Source of the DNA: Treponema sp.
GTDB lineage: Bacteria > Spirochaetota > Spirochaetia > Treponematales > Treponemataceae
Assembly (NCBI GenBank): GCA_022640795.1
Contig: JALCCK010000020.1
Span: 1 to 43,851 of the forward strand
Direction of reading: 5' to 3'
Length of the DNA: 43,851 nucleotides
Positions within the stretch are counted from its first letter, which is position 1; each line of letters starts with the position of its first letter. The translations under genes were made by a program, and so were the position numbers. The notes under the pieces were generated by a model. That model ran no database searches and had not been told where the DNA came from. It worked only from the letters and a program-made list of their open reading frames with translations. Positions 25,307-33,836 of the stretch are shown here, one piece after another.

Positions 25307-28300
25307 TGCCGCTTAATCCCTCAATAAAAAAAGTTATGGTTATAGGTTCCGGTCCTATCGTAATCGGACAGGCAGCAGAATTCGACTACGCAGGAACGCA
25401 GGCCTGCAAGGCACTCAAAGAGCAGGGGCTTTCTGTAGTTCTGGTCAATTCGAATCCGGCAACACTCATGACAGATAATACAATGGCAGATGCCATTTAT
25501 ATAGAACCGCTCATTCCCGAAACAATTCAGCGTATCATCGAAAAAGAAAAACCGGACAGTCTGCTGTCGACACTCGGAGGACAGACAGGCCTGACACTCA
25601 GTATGGAACTTGCCAAATCGGGTTTTCTGGCTGAAAACAATGTACAGTTGCTCGGGGCTCGTCCTGATACGATCGATAAGGCAGAAGACCGTCAAATGTT
25701 CAAAGATACGATGCTTTCCATCGGAGAACCAGTCATTCCTTCAAAAGTTGTGACAACGATCGACGATGCACTTGCCTTTGCGGATAATGAAATCGGCTAC
25801 CCGGCAATCGTCCGTCCGGCCTTTACACTTGGTGGTACCGGCGGCGGTATTGCACAGGACCATAACGAACTTGAAGAAATTGCACAAAACGGACTGCATC
25901 GTTCTCCGATTCATCAGATACTGGTAGAGCGGTGTATTTCCGGATGGAAAGAAATAGAATTCGAAGTTATGCGGGATTCGTCAGGAAATGTACTGACCGT
26001 CTGTTCTATGGAAAACTTTGACCCGGTCGGTGTACATACGGGAGATTCCATCGTTATAGCGCCAACAGTTACGCTTGCCGACAAAGAATATCAGATGCTT
26101 CGATCCGCAGCCTTGAATATTATTTCAGCGCTCAAAATAGAAGGCGGCTGTAATGTCCAGTTCGCACTTAAACCCGATTCGTTTGAATATGCGGTTATTG
26201 AAGTAAACCCGCGAGTCTCACGATCGTCAGCGCTCGCTTCAAAGGCAACCGGATATCCGATTGCAAAAGTCGCATCACTCATCGCGGTCGGATATACGCT
26301 TGACGAAATCCCGAATGCTGTCACCAAAAAGACGGCAGCCTGCTTCGAACCGGTACTTGACTATGTTGTCGTCAAAATGCCGAAATGGCCGTTCGATAAA
26401 TTCGTCTATGCAAAACGCACGCTCGGCACACAAATGAAGGCAACCGGCGAAGTTATGGCCATAGGGTCCTGCTTCGAAGAAGCACTGATGAAAGCAGCAC
26501 GCGGTGCCGAAATCGGCGTCAACTCACTGAATCTCAAACTGTTGAAATCAGAACCGGACGAAAAAATATTCAACCGTGTGGGACAGTGTACCGATCAGCG
26601 GCTGTTCGCTATTTTCGAAGCGATAAAACGCGGTATGACAATCAGGGAAATCCATAATATTACGAAAATAGACATCTGGTTTCTTGCAAAATTGCAGCAT
26701 CTGTCAATCATAGAAGCAGAATTTGCACTCGTCAAAGCCGGACAAAAACAACTTACACCGGAAAGCTATCTTGAAGCAAAGAAAAACGGATACCCCGATA
26801 CGGTCATTCAGGACCTGACCGGGGTAACAATTCCAGGTGCATCAGGAAAAACAGCAGAGGCGGATAAAGCGGCTCAATTGAGGGCAGAAGGAAAACTTTC
26901 CCATATTCCGGCTACCTATAAAATGGTTGATACCTGCGCCGGAGAATTTAATGCGGAGACCCCTTATTTTTATGGTGATTATGATAAAGCCAATGAAGCT
27001 GCCGATTTCTTAAAGACACAGAATACGAGTACTAAAGGTACGATCATCGTCCTCGGATCAGGACCGATCAGAATAGGACAGGGAATAGAATTCGATTACG
27101 CTTCCGTCCAGTGCGTGTGGTCGCTTAAAAAACTCGGATACAATGTTGCAATCGTCAACAACAATCCTGAAACCGTATCCACGGACTTTGACACGGCAGA
27201 CCGGTTGTATTTTGAACCGCTCACGCCGGAAGACGTTATGAGCATTATTACTACTGAAAAACCGCTTGGTGTCGTCGTTGCGTTTGGAGGACAGACTGCT
27301 ATCAAACTTACGAAATTTCTCGATCAGCAGGGAGTCAAAATTCTAGGAACCAGCGCAGACTCAATCGATCTCGCAGAGGACAGGGAACGGTTTGAAGAAC
27401 TCTGTGATAAGCTGAAGATCAATAAACCAAAAGGCGAAACTATCTTTACGATGGAAGAAGCCCTTGTCGCGGCTAACAGGACCGGATACCCGGTTCTGTT
27501 ACGTCCGTCGTACGTTCTCGGAGGCCAGAATATGATCATAGCCTTCAACGACGACGACGTAAAAGAATATATGACCATTATTCTCAATCAAGGAATCGAG
27601 AATCCGGTGCTTATCGATAAATATATGATGGGTATCGAACTGGAAGTCGACGCAATTTGTGACGGTAAAGATATTCTCATTCCCGGTATTATGGAACATG
27701 TCGAACGTACCGGTATCCATTCAGGTGATTCAATTGCAGTCTATCCGTCGTTTAATCTCAACGATATTCTCAGGGAAAAAATTATCAGTCAGTCCCGGCA
27801 GCTGGCGCTTGCGCTCGGAACGAAAGGGCTCGTAAATATTCAATACCTGATCTATAACAACGATTTGTATATTATTGAAGTTAACCCGCGGTCAAGCCGT
27901 ACCATTCCATATATCAGCAAAGTTACCGGTGTTCCGATGGTAGAGCTCGCTACACGAGCTATGCTCGGCGAACACGTCCGTGATATGGGATACGGAACGG
28001 GACTTTACCGTATTCCTCCCTATTTTGCCGTCAAAGTACCGGTATTCAGTTTTGAGAAACTTATGGATGTCGATACGCATCTCGGACCTGAAATGAAATC
28101 AACCGGAGAAGTACTTGGTATTGCTTCAACAGTCGAGGAAGCTATTTACAAGGGACTTATTGCAGCCGGTTATAAAATGAAAAAAAGCGGCGGCGTTCTT
28201 TTTACCGTACGTAAAACAGACCAGTTCGAAATCCCGGAACTCGCCCGGAAATTCTACGATATGGGCTTCAAGCTCTATGCAACCGAAGGAACCGCAAAAG

Positions 28301-29496
28301 TCATCAGCGATTTCGGGATGGAAGTACAGACCGTCAATAAAATTCATGAAAATCCCACTGATAACCTGCTGACGTTGCTTGATACCGGTAAAATCGATTA
28401 TGTAATCTCTACAAGCGCAAAAGGAAGAAATCCCGCCGCGGACAGTGTCAGAATGCGGCGGCACGCGGTAGAACGTGATATCCCCTGTTTAACAGCGATT
28501 GATACGGCAAATGCTCTTGCAAACAGTCTTATGAGTCGTTATTCAGCAGAAAATGTGGAGCTCGTCAATATCAATAAGCTTCGCAGCAGCAAAGAAAAAA
28601 TAAGATTCAGTAAAATGCAAAGTGCGGGAAATGATTTTATTATCATCAATGCAATGAATCAGGAAGTAAATAATCCCGGAGGTCTCAGCGTCCGTCTCTG
28701 CAGCCGGAGAAAGGGAATAGGAGCTGATTCACTCGTCCTGATAAAAAAAAGCAGTACGGCAGATGCCTATATGCAGTTCTTCAATCAGGACGGCTCCGAA
28801 GGTATGATGGCGGGAAACGCGCTCCGCTGTGTTGCAAAATATTTATATGACAATAATATCGACGGAATCGCCGAAAAAAACCATGGAAACCCGACCGGCA
28901 TAATGAAAATAGAAACGGCAAGCGGGATTAAGGATATCGTCGTCTATCTGCAGGATGGAAAAGTAAGCTCTGTTACGACAGACATCGGCAGACCTGATTT
29001 CGACCCGAAACACATTCCGACGACACTCAAGGCTGTAAAAATCCCGAAAACTACTGCAGAATTGCCCGACAAGGCTGTTTTTAACGCTCCAATCATCATA
29101 GCCGGTACAGAATACAAGACAACCTGTCTTTCAGTCGGAACGCCTCATTGTGTCGTATTCTGCGGTTTTGTTGACAAAGTAGACCTGCAGCATATCGGAC
29201 CACTGTTCGAAAACAGCAGCGTCTTTCCAAATCGGGTAAACACGGAATTCGTGCGCATTGCAGGAACTCATGAGATAAAATTGAGAACGTGGGAACGAGG
29301 GAACGGGGAAACACCTGCCTGCGGCACGGGAGCATGTGCGGCTGTTGTCGCCGCCGTTCTGAACGGATTCTGTCCTATAAATAAAGATATTACTGTCCAT
29401 GTCAAGGGCGGTAACCTCATCGTGAAATATACCGGAAAGACTGTTTATCTGACAGGGCCCGCGGAAACCTCATATGAAGGTGACATAGAAATATAA
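25306..29496 (+). CDS. carB-dapF: Carbamoyl phosphate synthase large subunit fused to diaminopimelate epimerase domain
   Basis: One unbroken 1396-codon frame. Residues 1-550 form the first ATP-grasp half, starting with MVIGSGPIVIGQAAEFDYAG. The second half starts near residue 578 (IIVLGSGPIRIGQGIEFDY). The MGS-like domain follows (GFKLYATEGTAKVI) and ends about residue 1095. The frame then runs directly into a DapF domain beginning KIRFSKMQSAGNDFIIIN (Met1104) and ending at residue 1396. The epimerase part keeps FNQDGSEG, ERGNGETPACGTGACAAV and Cys1339, but the first catalytic Cys position is Ala1169 (MMAGNALRC). The junction lies in an A6 tract (28595-28600). CarB makes carbamoyl phosphate, and DapF would convert LL- to meso-diaminopimelate for lysine. 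I know of no such fusion, so a sequencing indel at the A6 should be checked. Confidence 0.92.
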   Translation: MPLNPSIKKVMVIGSGPIVIGQAAEFDYAGTQACKALKEQGLSVVLVNSNPATLMTDNTMADAIYIEPLIPETIQRIIEKEKPDSLLSTLGGQTGLTLSMELAKSGFLAENNVQLLGARPDTIDKAEDRQMFKDTMLSIGEPVIPSKVVTTIDDALAFADNEIGYPAIVRPAFTLGGTGGGIAQDHNELEEIAQNGLHRSPIHQILVERCISGWKEIEFEVMRDSSGNVLTVCSMENFDPVGVHTGDSIVIAPTVTLADKEYQMLRSAALNIISALKIEGGCNVQFALKPDSFEYAVIEVNPRVSRSSALASKATGYPIAKVASLIAVGYTLDEIPNAVTKKTAACFEPVLDYVVVKMPKWPFDKFVYAKRTLGTQMKATGEVMAIGSCFEEALMKAARGAEIGVNSLNLKLLKSEPDEKIFNRVGQCTDQRLFAIFEAIKRGMTIREIHNITKIDIWFLAKLQHLSIIEAEFALVKAGQKQLTPESYLEAKKNGYPDTVIQDLTGVTIPGASGKTAEADKAAQLRAEGKLSHIPATYKMVDTCAGEFNAETPYFYGDYDKANEAADFLKTQNTSTKGTIIVLGSGPIRIGQGIEFDYASVQCVWSLKKLGYNVAIVNNNPETVSTDFDTADRLYFEPLTPEDVMSIITTEKPLGVVVAFGGQTAIKLTKFLDQQGVKILGTSADSIDLAEDRERFEELCDKLKINKPKGETIFTMEEALVAANRTGYPVLLRPSYVLGGQNMIIAFNDDDVKEYMTIILNQGIENPVLIDKYMMGIELEVDAICDGKDILIPGIMEHVERTGIHSGDSIAVYPSFNLNDILREKIISQSRQLALALGTKGLVNIQYLIYNNDLYIIEVNPRSSRTIPYISKVTGVPMVELATRAMLGEHVRDMGYGTGLYRIPPYFAVKVPVFSFEKLMDVDTHLGPEMKSTGEVLGIASTVEEAIYKGLIAAGYKMKKSGGVLFTVRKTDQFEIPELARKFYDMGFKLYATEGTAKVISDFGMEVQTVNKIHENPTDNLLTLLDTGKIDYVISTSAKGRNPAADSVRMRRHAVERDIPCLTAIDTANALANSLMSRYSAENVELVNINKLRSSKEKIRFSKMQSAGNDFIIINAMNQEVNNPGGLSVRLCSRRKGIGADSLVLIKKSSTADAYMQFFNQDGSEGMMAGNALRCVAKYLYDNNIDGIAEKNHGNPTGIMKIETASGIKDIVVYLQDGKVSSVTTDIGRPDFDPKHIPTTLKAVKIPKTTAELPDKAVFNAPIIIAGTEYKTTCLSVGTPHCVVFCGFVDKVDLQHIGPLFENSSVFPNRVNTEFVRIAGTHEIKLRTWERGNGETPACGTGACAAVVAAVLNGFCPINKDITVHVKGGNLIVKYTGKTVYLTGPAETSYEGDIEI

Positions 29497-29539
29497 AATA
29501 AAAGAAACAGACGGGAGGAAAAATTCTGTTCCAGTCAGT

Positions 29540-30367
29540 TTAATAGTTTATCATTCGGTATATTTCTCCCGTCAGCTTTTTTGCTGCAACGGGAGGAAAA
29601 AAATCTACATATCTTTGAGGGGAAATCTCTTTTTTCATTTCAATTTTATAAACATATTTGTCCGTATGATTAAAAGAAAAAAACGGATCATGTTTACCGA
29701 GCCCGTATTTATCGGTTCCTCCGATATGGACCGGAACTATACGGCATCCTGATTCCAAGGCAATCCTCGCAGCACCCTTTTTATAGGGGTTCTCACCATG
29801 CCGCGGCGTTCTTGTTCCTTCCGGAAATATTATCAGATTACTCCCAGAACGGAGTGCATCCATACACCCTTTCTTAAGTTCCCCAAATCCAAGATGATTC
29901 AGAATATAAATCTGACGAACAACGCCGGCAAGGATGCCCCTGGATAAAGCCCCATTTACAATACAGTCGGCATTCGGAATAAGTGAAATAAGATAAACAA
30001 CATCCAGCAGTGATGGATGATTTGCAACGATTATACTTGAATGCAGATTTTTAAATTTTTTCTTATCAGCCGTTTCGAGAACAGAAACACCGGTAATCTG
30101 TAAAAAACCGACAAAAAACTTAAAATTCATGGAGACAACACGATGTGCTGCGGCCCTGAATCTATGCACCGGATGAAAAAAAAACCGTAAAAGCGGAAAA
30201 ATGACGATACCTAAAAAAACACTTCCGGTACCGAAAATAACGAATGCCATCGTTTTTATTAAAATGCGGTAAGCATAAAAAATTCTGTTTTTTACCGGCT
30301 GCAAATCATCTGCAATATAGCGATTCCAAGGTTCATATTCAGACATTTTTTTCAATTTAACTGACAT
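29540..30367 (-). CDS. PlsC-family acyltransferase of the polyene cluster
   Basis: About 275 residues from the ATG at 30367 (the ATG at 30346 is an alternative, and no ribosome site decides). Two membrane segments lie near residues 38-66. The acyltransferase block NHPSLLD (His117, Asp122) and the acceptor-site motif LIIFPEGTRTPRHG match 1-acylglycerol-3-phosphate acyltransferases. In aryl polyene clusters a similar enzyme is thought to attach the chain to a lipid acceptor; generic phospholipid synthesis is the alternative. It overlaps the end of the chain-length-factor gene by 16 bases, so these genes form one unit with the methyltransferase. Confidence 0.85.
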   Translation of the reverse strand: MSVKLKKMSEYEPWNRYIADDLQPVKNRIFYAYRILIKTMAFVIFGTGSVFLGIVIFPLLRFFFHPVHRFRAAAHRVVSMNFKFFVGFLQITGVSVLETADKKKFKNLHSSIIVANHPSLLDVVYLISLIPNADCIVNGALSRGILAGVVRQIYILNHLGFGELKKGCMDALRSGSNLIIFPEGTRTPRHGENPYKKGAARIALESGCRIVPVHIGGTDKYGLGKHDPFFSFNHTDKYVYKIEMKKEISPQRYVDFFPPVAAKKLTGEIYRMINY

Positions 30368-31062
30368 TCCGCACAAAAGGAAGAATCAAGACATTTTATC
30401 ACTGATTTCAGAAAAAGTTCCGGTACGGAAGGAACCGCATCTATCGTTATTATTTGTTGAATATCAGCCGCTGTACCCGAAAGCAGCAATGCAAAAGCAA
30501 ACGGGACGGCGCCTGACGGACATACCGCTTCATATTCTTTGGGAACGGCTTCATCTGCATACACAAGAAGTATCTCTTTTTCCCTGCCGGAAAGTACCTG
30601 GGCAGCAGCGGCAGCAAAGCCATCATAAAAACTATTATGCGCCGTATAAACAGCCGAATAACCTCCTGTCATCTTTTCCGCAATTGAAGCCAAAGCTATC
30701 GGTGCATTAAAAACTGATAACGAAAACGTCGCAGGCATGACAATTTTTTCTTCTATCAGGGTTTTATTTATGCTTAATTCCTGCCCTATTTCACCCCGCT
30801 CAGAAATAAATATCATTTTTGTATTTCTGCTGCAGCCAGTTTTTTCTACCAGATCATGCACAACCTGAACCGTCATTCTGGAAATCTGGCTCAGGCGGCG
30901 TCTGAAAAGTGGCGACGTAAACTCAAGTGCAGGGCTTGTTTTTTCAACACAAAGAGATTTCTGTCCCATCGCCCATAATTTCCAGTCGTCAGGGGCAGCT
31001 ATTCCCGGAGCCCAGCACGTCAAACTGCTTAAAAAGACAGTTTTTTTTGATCGCTCCGTCAC
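30352..31062 (-). CDS. Ketosynthase-like chain length factor (APE type)
   Basis: About 236 residues from the GTG at 31062, chosen because AGGAAG lies eight bases upstream and it abuts the methyltransferase stop. It matches only the N-terminal half of a ketosynthase (Pfam Ketoacyl-synt_2). It opens with the family pattern SSLTCWAPGI and DDWKLWA, and ends with NSFYDGFAAAAAQVLSG and PSGAVPFAFALLLS. The active-site Cys of a ketosynthase is not present; the equivalent stretch reads FSLSVFNAPIALASI. In APE systems this protein (ApeC) pairs with a true ketosynthase and sets chain length. The downstream acyltransferase start lies inside its last codons. Confidence 0.83.
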   Translation of the reverse strand: MTERSKKTVFLSSLTCWAPGIAAPDDWKLWAMGQKSLCVEKTSPALEFTSPLFRRRLSQISRMTVQVVHDLVEKTGCSRNTKMIFISERGEIGQELSINKTLIEEKIVMPATFSLSVFNAPIALASIAEKMTGGYSAVYTAHNSFYDGFAAAAAQVLSGREKEILLVYADEAVPKEYEAVCPSGAVPFAFALLLSGTAADIQQIITIDAVPSVPELFLKSVIKCLDSSFCAECQLN

Positions 31063-31063
31063 G

Positions 31064-32188
31064 CTATTTCTTCCTTTTAAAAACCAGAAGTGAATAACTG
31101 TTGGCCCCAAGGTTGTGGTGTGCACATTTCAGTTCAAAACCGGCCTTTTCAATAGCCTGCGTCAATTCCTCATACCGGTACATTTTGCTGTTTCCATTTG
31201 CCATACATGTAAAATACAGTGAAGTGGCCTGTAAAGAATAGGAACTGGCCTCAAAACGCTGTTTATTCCAGAGCGGTTCCAGTACATAAATATCCGTATC
31301 AGTTTCAACATAGTCGTAAATTTTCGTAAGTATCTTTGTAACCTGTTTCAAGGAAAAACAGTCCAAAAACTGGCTCATCCAGATCGCATTATAATGATCA
31401 GGAAGTCTTGTTTTCTCATCCAGGATGTTCCCGCTGCAAGTATCTATCCGGTCTGAAAATCCAGCTAGACGAGCGTTTTCTTCCGCTACTGCAGTTTGCC
31501 CCGGCAGATCAACGATTGTAACCGATACCGCCGGATTATATCGGCAGCAGGCAATTGCCCACTTTGCCGTATTGCCACCTATATCCATCAGTCTGGAAAT
31601 CTTTTTACTGAAGACAATCGGCAAAGCTTCTGTAAAAGCTCTGTCGCTGTAAAAATGATCAAATTCAAACCAGCTTTTCTTCGCTTCCACCGGCAATGAA
31701 GACAATGCTTCATAAATAGTCGTCCAGTGGTCACCAAAAAATTTAAGACCTTCCGGTTTCCCGTTTTTTACGGATTCGGCAAGATCATAGGCACCTTTAT
31801 AACAAATATCATTCGTAAAATTGAAATTGACTTTTGTCATATCATCTTCCAGTAAAAACCAGCCGATCTTTCCAAGAACAAGTCTTTCTGCATCTGGTTT
31901 AGAACTACCAAAATCTGATATCATTTTTAATACATTCATGCCAAGCGCCATTTCAGAAAGAACTCTGACACCATATTCTGAAACTTTACATTTTTCTGCA
32001 AGGTCATGAACCGTAATTCCCTCCGTACCGGCATCATTTACCGCCTGCAGCAGATTTAAGTTAATAAGGGCCCGAACCGCCTGAAAAGTTAAGGGAGAAA
32101 AAGCAATTTTCTGGGCCTCGAATTTTGCATCAACAGCCCGTATTTCATCCTTTTTATATTTCTCGATAGTAAAACGCGAAGAATCCAT
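31064..32188 (-). CDS. Class I SAM methyltransferase of the aryl polyene type
   Basis: Start at the ATG at 32188, with AGGAG five bases upstream, giving about 374 residues. The N-terminal winged-helix dimerisation region (about 35-110, ITVHDLAEKCKVSEYGVRVL) resembles O-methyltransferase family 2. The SAM-binding region begins SRLMDIGGNTAKWAIACC, with VTIVDLPGQ as the acidic loop. The motif IWMSQFLDCFS replaces the family's VLHDW, so the usual catalytic His is lost. APE methyltransferases I recall share this MSQFLDCFS motif. A ring methylation, such as the 3-methyl of the phenol head in known APEs, is a plausible role. It is the first gene of the minus arm. Confidence 0.82.
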   Translation of the reverse strand: MDSSRFTIEKYKKDEIRAVDAKFEAQKIAFSPLTFQAVRALINLNLLQAVNDAGTEGITVHDLAEKCKVSEYGVRVLSEMALGMNVLKMISDFGSSKPDAERLVLGKIGWFLLEDDMTKVNFNFTNDICYKGAYDLAESVKNGKPEGLKFFGDHWTTIYEALSSLPVEAKKSWFEFDHFYSDRAFTEALPIVFSKKISRLMDIGGNTAKWAIACCRYNPAVSVTIVDLPGQTAVAEENARLAGFSDRIDTCSGNILDEKTRLPDHYNAIWMSQFLDCFSLKQVTKILTKIYDYVETDTDIYVLEPLWNKQRFEASSYSLQATSLYFTCMANGNSKMYRYEELTQAIEKAGFELKCAHHNLGANSYSLLVFKRKK

Positions 32189-32207
32189 CTCGACTCCTGT
32201 GGTTCTT

Positions 32208-32236
32208 ATGTTAACATAGAGATTTTTTATAGTCAA
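32208..32236 (-). promoter_or_regulatory. Promoter of the minus arm of the polyene cluster
   Basis: On the minus strand TTGACT (32236-32231), a 17-base spacer and TAACAT (32213-32208) precede the methyltransferase ATG by 19 bases, with AGGAG between. Its -35 lies nine bases from the -35 of the plus-strand promoter. Confidence 0.6.
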
Positions 32237-32245
32237 CGCTGCTAC

Positions 32246-32274
32246 TTGAAGTAACATTTCTTTTTGTTTATACT
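32246..32274 (+). promoter_or_regulatory. Promoter of the plus arm of the polyene cluster
   Basis: TTGAAG (32246-32251), a 17-base spacer and TATACT (32269-32274) are followed by a leader of about 30 bases to the first ACP gene. That leader contains AAGGA. A second TATAAT lies slightly downstream at 32273. Confidence 0.6.
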
Positions 32275-32310
32275 ATAATGAATTTTTATTTAAGGAAATA
32301 AAGAAATAGT

Positions 32311-32580
32311 ATGGAAAATCTTAAAAAGGAAATAAAGGAAACTATTATCTCTGCACTACAGTTAGAAGATACAAAACCGGAACAGATATCCGATAGTGAT
32401 CCTCTTTTTGGAGAAGGTTTAGGTCTGGATTCGATAGACGCACTGGAACTCGGAGTCGCCCTCAAAAAAAAATATAATATTAAATTTTCGACCGAAAATA
32501 GCGAAAACAAAAAATTTTTTTCATCGGTAAATGCACTTGCAGAATACATTCAATCAGAAAAAAAGAAAGAGAGTAAATAA
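32311..32580 (+). CDS. Acyl carrier protein 1 of the polyene cluster
   Basis: This 89-residue acidic helical protein has GLGLDSIDALELG, in which Ser41 should receive the 4'-phosphopantetheine arm. Length and sequence match type II ACPs. It should carry the growing polyene chain between ketosynthase, ketoreductase and dehydratases. The second ACP gene begins one base after its stop codon. Two adjacent ACPs are standard at this place in aryl polyene clusters (ApeE and ApeF). Confidence 0.93.
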   Translation: MENLKKEIKETIISALQLEDTKPEQISDSDPLFGEGLGLDSIDALELGVALKKKYNIKFSTENSENKKFFSSVNALAEYIQSEKKKESK

Positions 32581-32581
32581 A

Positions 32582-32830
32582 ATGACAAAAGATGAAATTT
32601 TTACGAAAATAAGAGATATACTGGTCAGCGAATTTGAACTTAAAGCTGCTGACATCAAACCTGAATCAAAACTTTTTGAAGACCTCGACCTGGACTCTAT
32701 TGATGCAATTGATCTTATCGTAAAACTGAAAGAATTTGTAACAGGAAAAATAGATCCTGAAATATTCAAATCTGTACGAACCGTTCAGGACGTTGTGGAC
32801 ATTATCTATCCCCTTGCCAACGGTAAATGA
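32582..32830 (+). CDS. Acyl carrier protein 2 of the polyene cluster
   Basis: About 82 residues from the ATG at 32582. LFEDLDLDSIDAIDL contains the phosphopantetheine Ser39. It is a normal ACP with a stronger DSID match than its neighbour. In APE systems the two ACPs are not equivalent: one loads the starter and one carries extension. Which does what cannot be read here. The next gene starts inside its last codons (ATGA overlap). Confidence 0.93.
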   Translation: MTKDEIFTKIRDILVSEFELKAADIKPESKLFEDLDLDSIDAIDLIVKLKEFVTGKIDPEIFKSVRTVQDVVDIIYPLANGK

Positions 32831-33480
32831 AAAAAACCTTCAGTATTCTTTTTTCCGTACTGGCTGCTTTATATCCCGTCCTTGTATTTCTGGCTCTGGT
32901 TATTTTAAGAATTCCCATCCGTCTACTGTCGCTCTGTATTGCGGCAGTAGCGTTTGTTTTCTTTCTGAGTTTTACAAATGAAAAAAAAAGATCTGGACCG
33001 ATAGGCTGGAAATCTGTAGCAGTATCGGCATTCTTTATTGCAGCGGGATTGTTATGCTACTTTTCAAATAAAACCATATTCCTGAAACTTTACTCTGTAG
33101 TAGTAAATATTACACTTTTGATAGTATTCGGCAGTACACTCTTTTTTCCACCGAATATTATTTTCCGCTTCGCAACGCTACAGGATAAATCAATAAAAGG
33201 TTCTGCTACAGAGAAAAAAGTACGACACTATTGCAGGACCGTAACAGTTGTCTGGTGTACTTTTTTCATATTGAATGGTCTTGCTGCAGGCTATACAGTT
33301 TTCTTCTGTTCCGATAAAATATGGTCTATCTATAACGGTGGAATTTCTTATTTACTTATGGGTTTTTTGTTTGCTGCAGAATATCTGGTGCGAAAAAGAG
33401 TACAGAAAAAACTGGCACGGGAAGACCATCGGGATACACCTGTCGGAAAAGGAGTTGAAACGGGAAACAAAAGTGAATAA
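32827..33480 (+). CDS. COG4648-type membrane protein of APE clusters
   Basis: This 217-residue protein has about six membrane segments. The middle motif NIIFRFATLQDKSIKGS and the position directly after the two ACPs match the conserved, uncharacterised inner-membrane protein of aryl polyene clusters (ApeG position, COG4648). The C-terminal 35 residues are charged and cytoplasmic. Its function is unknown. In proteobacterial clusters the aryl-CoA ligase normally follows it; here the hotdog dehydratase gene follows instead, with an eight-base overlap. Confidence 0.8.
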   Translation: MKKTFSILFSVLAALYPVLVFLALVILRIPIRLLSLCIAAVAFVFFLSFTNEKKRSGPIGWKSVAVSAFFIAAGLLCYFSNKTIFLKLYSVVVNITLLIVFGSTLFFPPNIIFRFATLQDKSIKGSATEKKVRHYCRTVTVVWCTFFILNGLAAGYTVFFCSDKIWSIYNGGISYLLMGFLFAAEYLVRKRVQKKLAREDHRDTPVGKGVETGNKSE

Positions 33481-33835
33481 GCATCATATAGAAAATGAAA
33501 CAGTTATTTCAAAAGAAAGCAATTCAATCCTTCTGGAATTTAAAATACCTGCAGAAAGTGACTTCTTCGACGGTCATTTTCCGGATTTTAAATTATTACC
33601 GGCGGTGGCGCAATTTTATCTCGTTACGTTTTTTTCAGAAAAGTATTTTTCCATACAAAATTATATTCCGTCTTTCAGGCGAATAAAATTTTCAGCACCA
33701 GTCCGACCTGATTCAGTTCTTAATCTTAAGCTGGAGAAAAAGACCAGCACTAGGTCAATAAAATTTGCACTGGCTTCGCCGGATAAGAGAATACTGTATT
33801 CAACAGGTTCCTTCGATTTCGTAGAGAAAAATTAA
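33473..33835 (+). CDS. Hotdog-fold dehydratase-like protein (ApeI position)
   Basis: The GTG at 33473 is chosen because the frame upstream of it only shadows the membrane protein gene. About 120 residues. The core FFDGHFPDFKLLPAVAQ matches the FabZ/FabA-like motif, with the catalytic-type His35. It should remove water from 3-hydroxyacyl-ACP to form the conjugated double bonds. The acidic partner residue of FabZ is not evident on the following helix. That is also seen in related short APE hotdog proteins. It overlaps the upstream membrane protein by eight bases. Confidence 0.78.
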   Translation: MNKHHIENETVISKESNSILLEFKIPAESDFFDGHFPDFKLLPAVAQFYLVTFFSEKYFSIQNYIPSFRRIKFSAPVRPDSVLNLKLEKKTSTRSIKFALASPDKRILYSTGSFDFVEKN

Positions 33836-33836
33836 C

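Noticed and set aside
29497..29539. Possible terminator between convergent carB-dapF and the acyltransferase gene
   Set aside because: No paired stem with a U tract could be found; the region is purine-rich without symmetry.
32246..32310. A riboswitch or leader peptide before the first ACP gene
   Set aside because: The predicted leader is only about 30 bases and has no stable structure or small frame.
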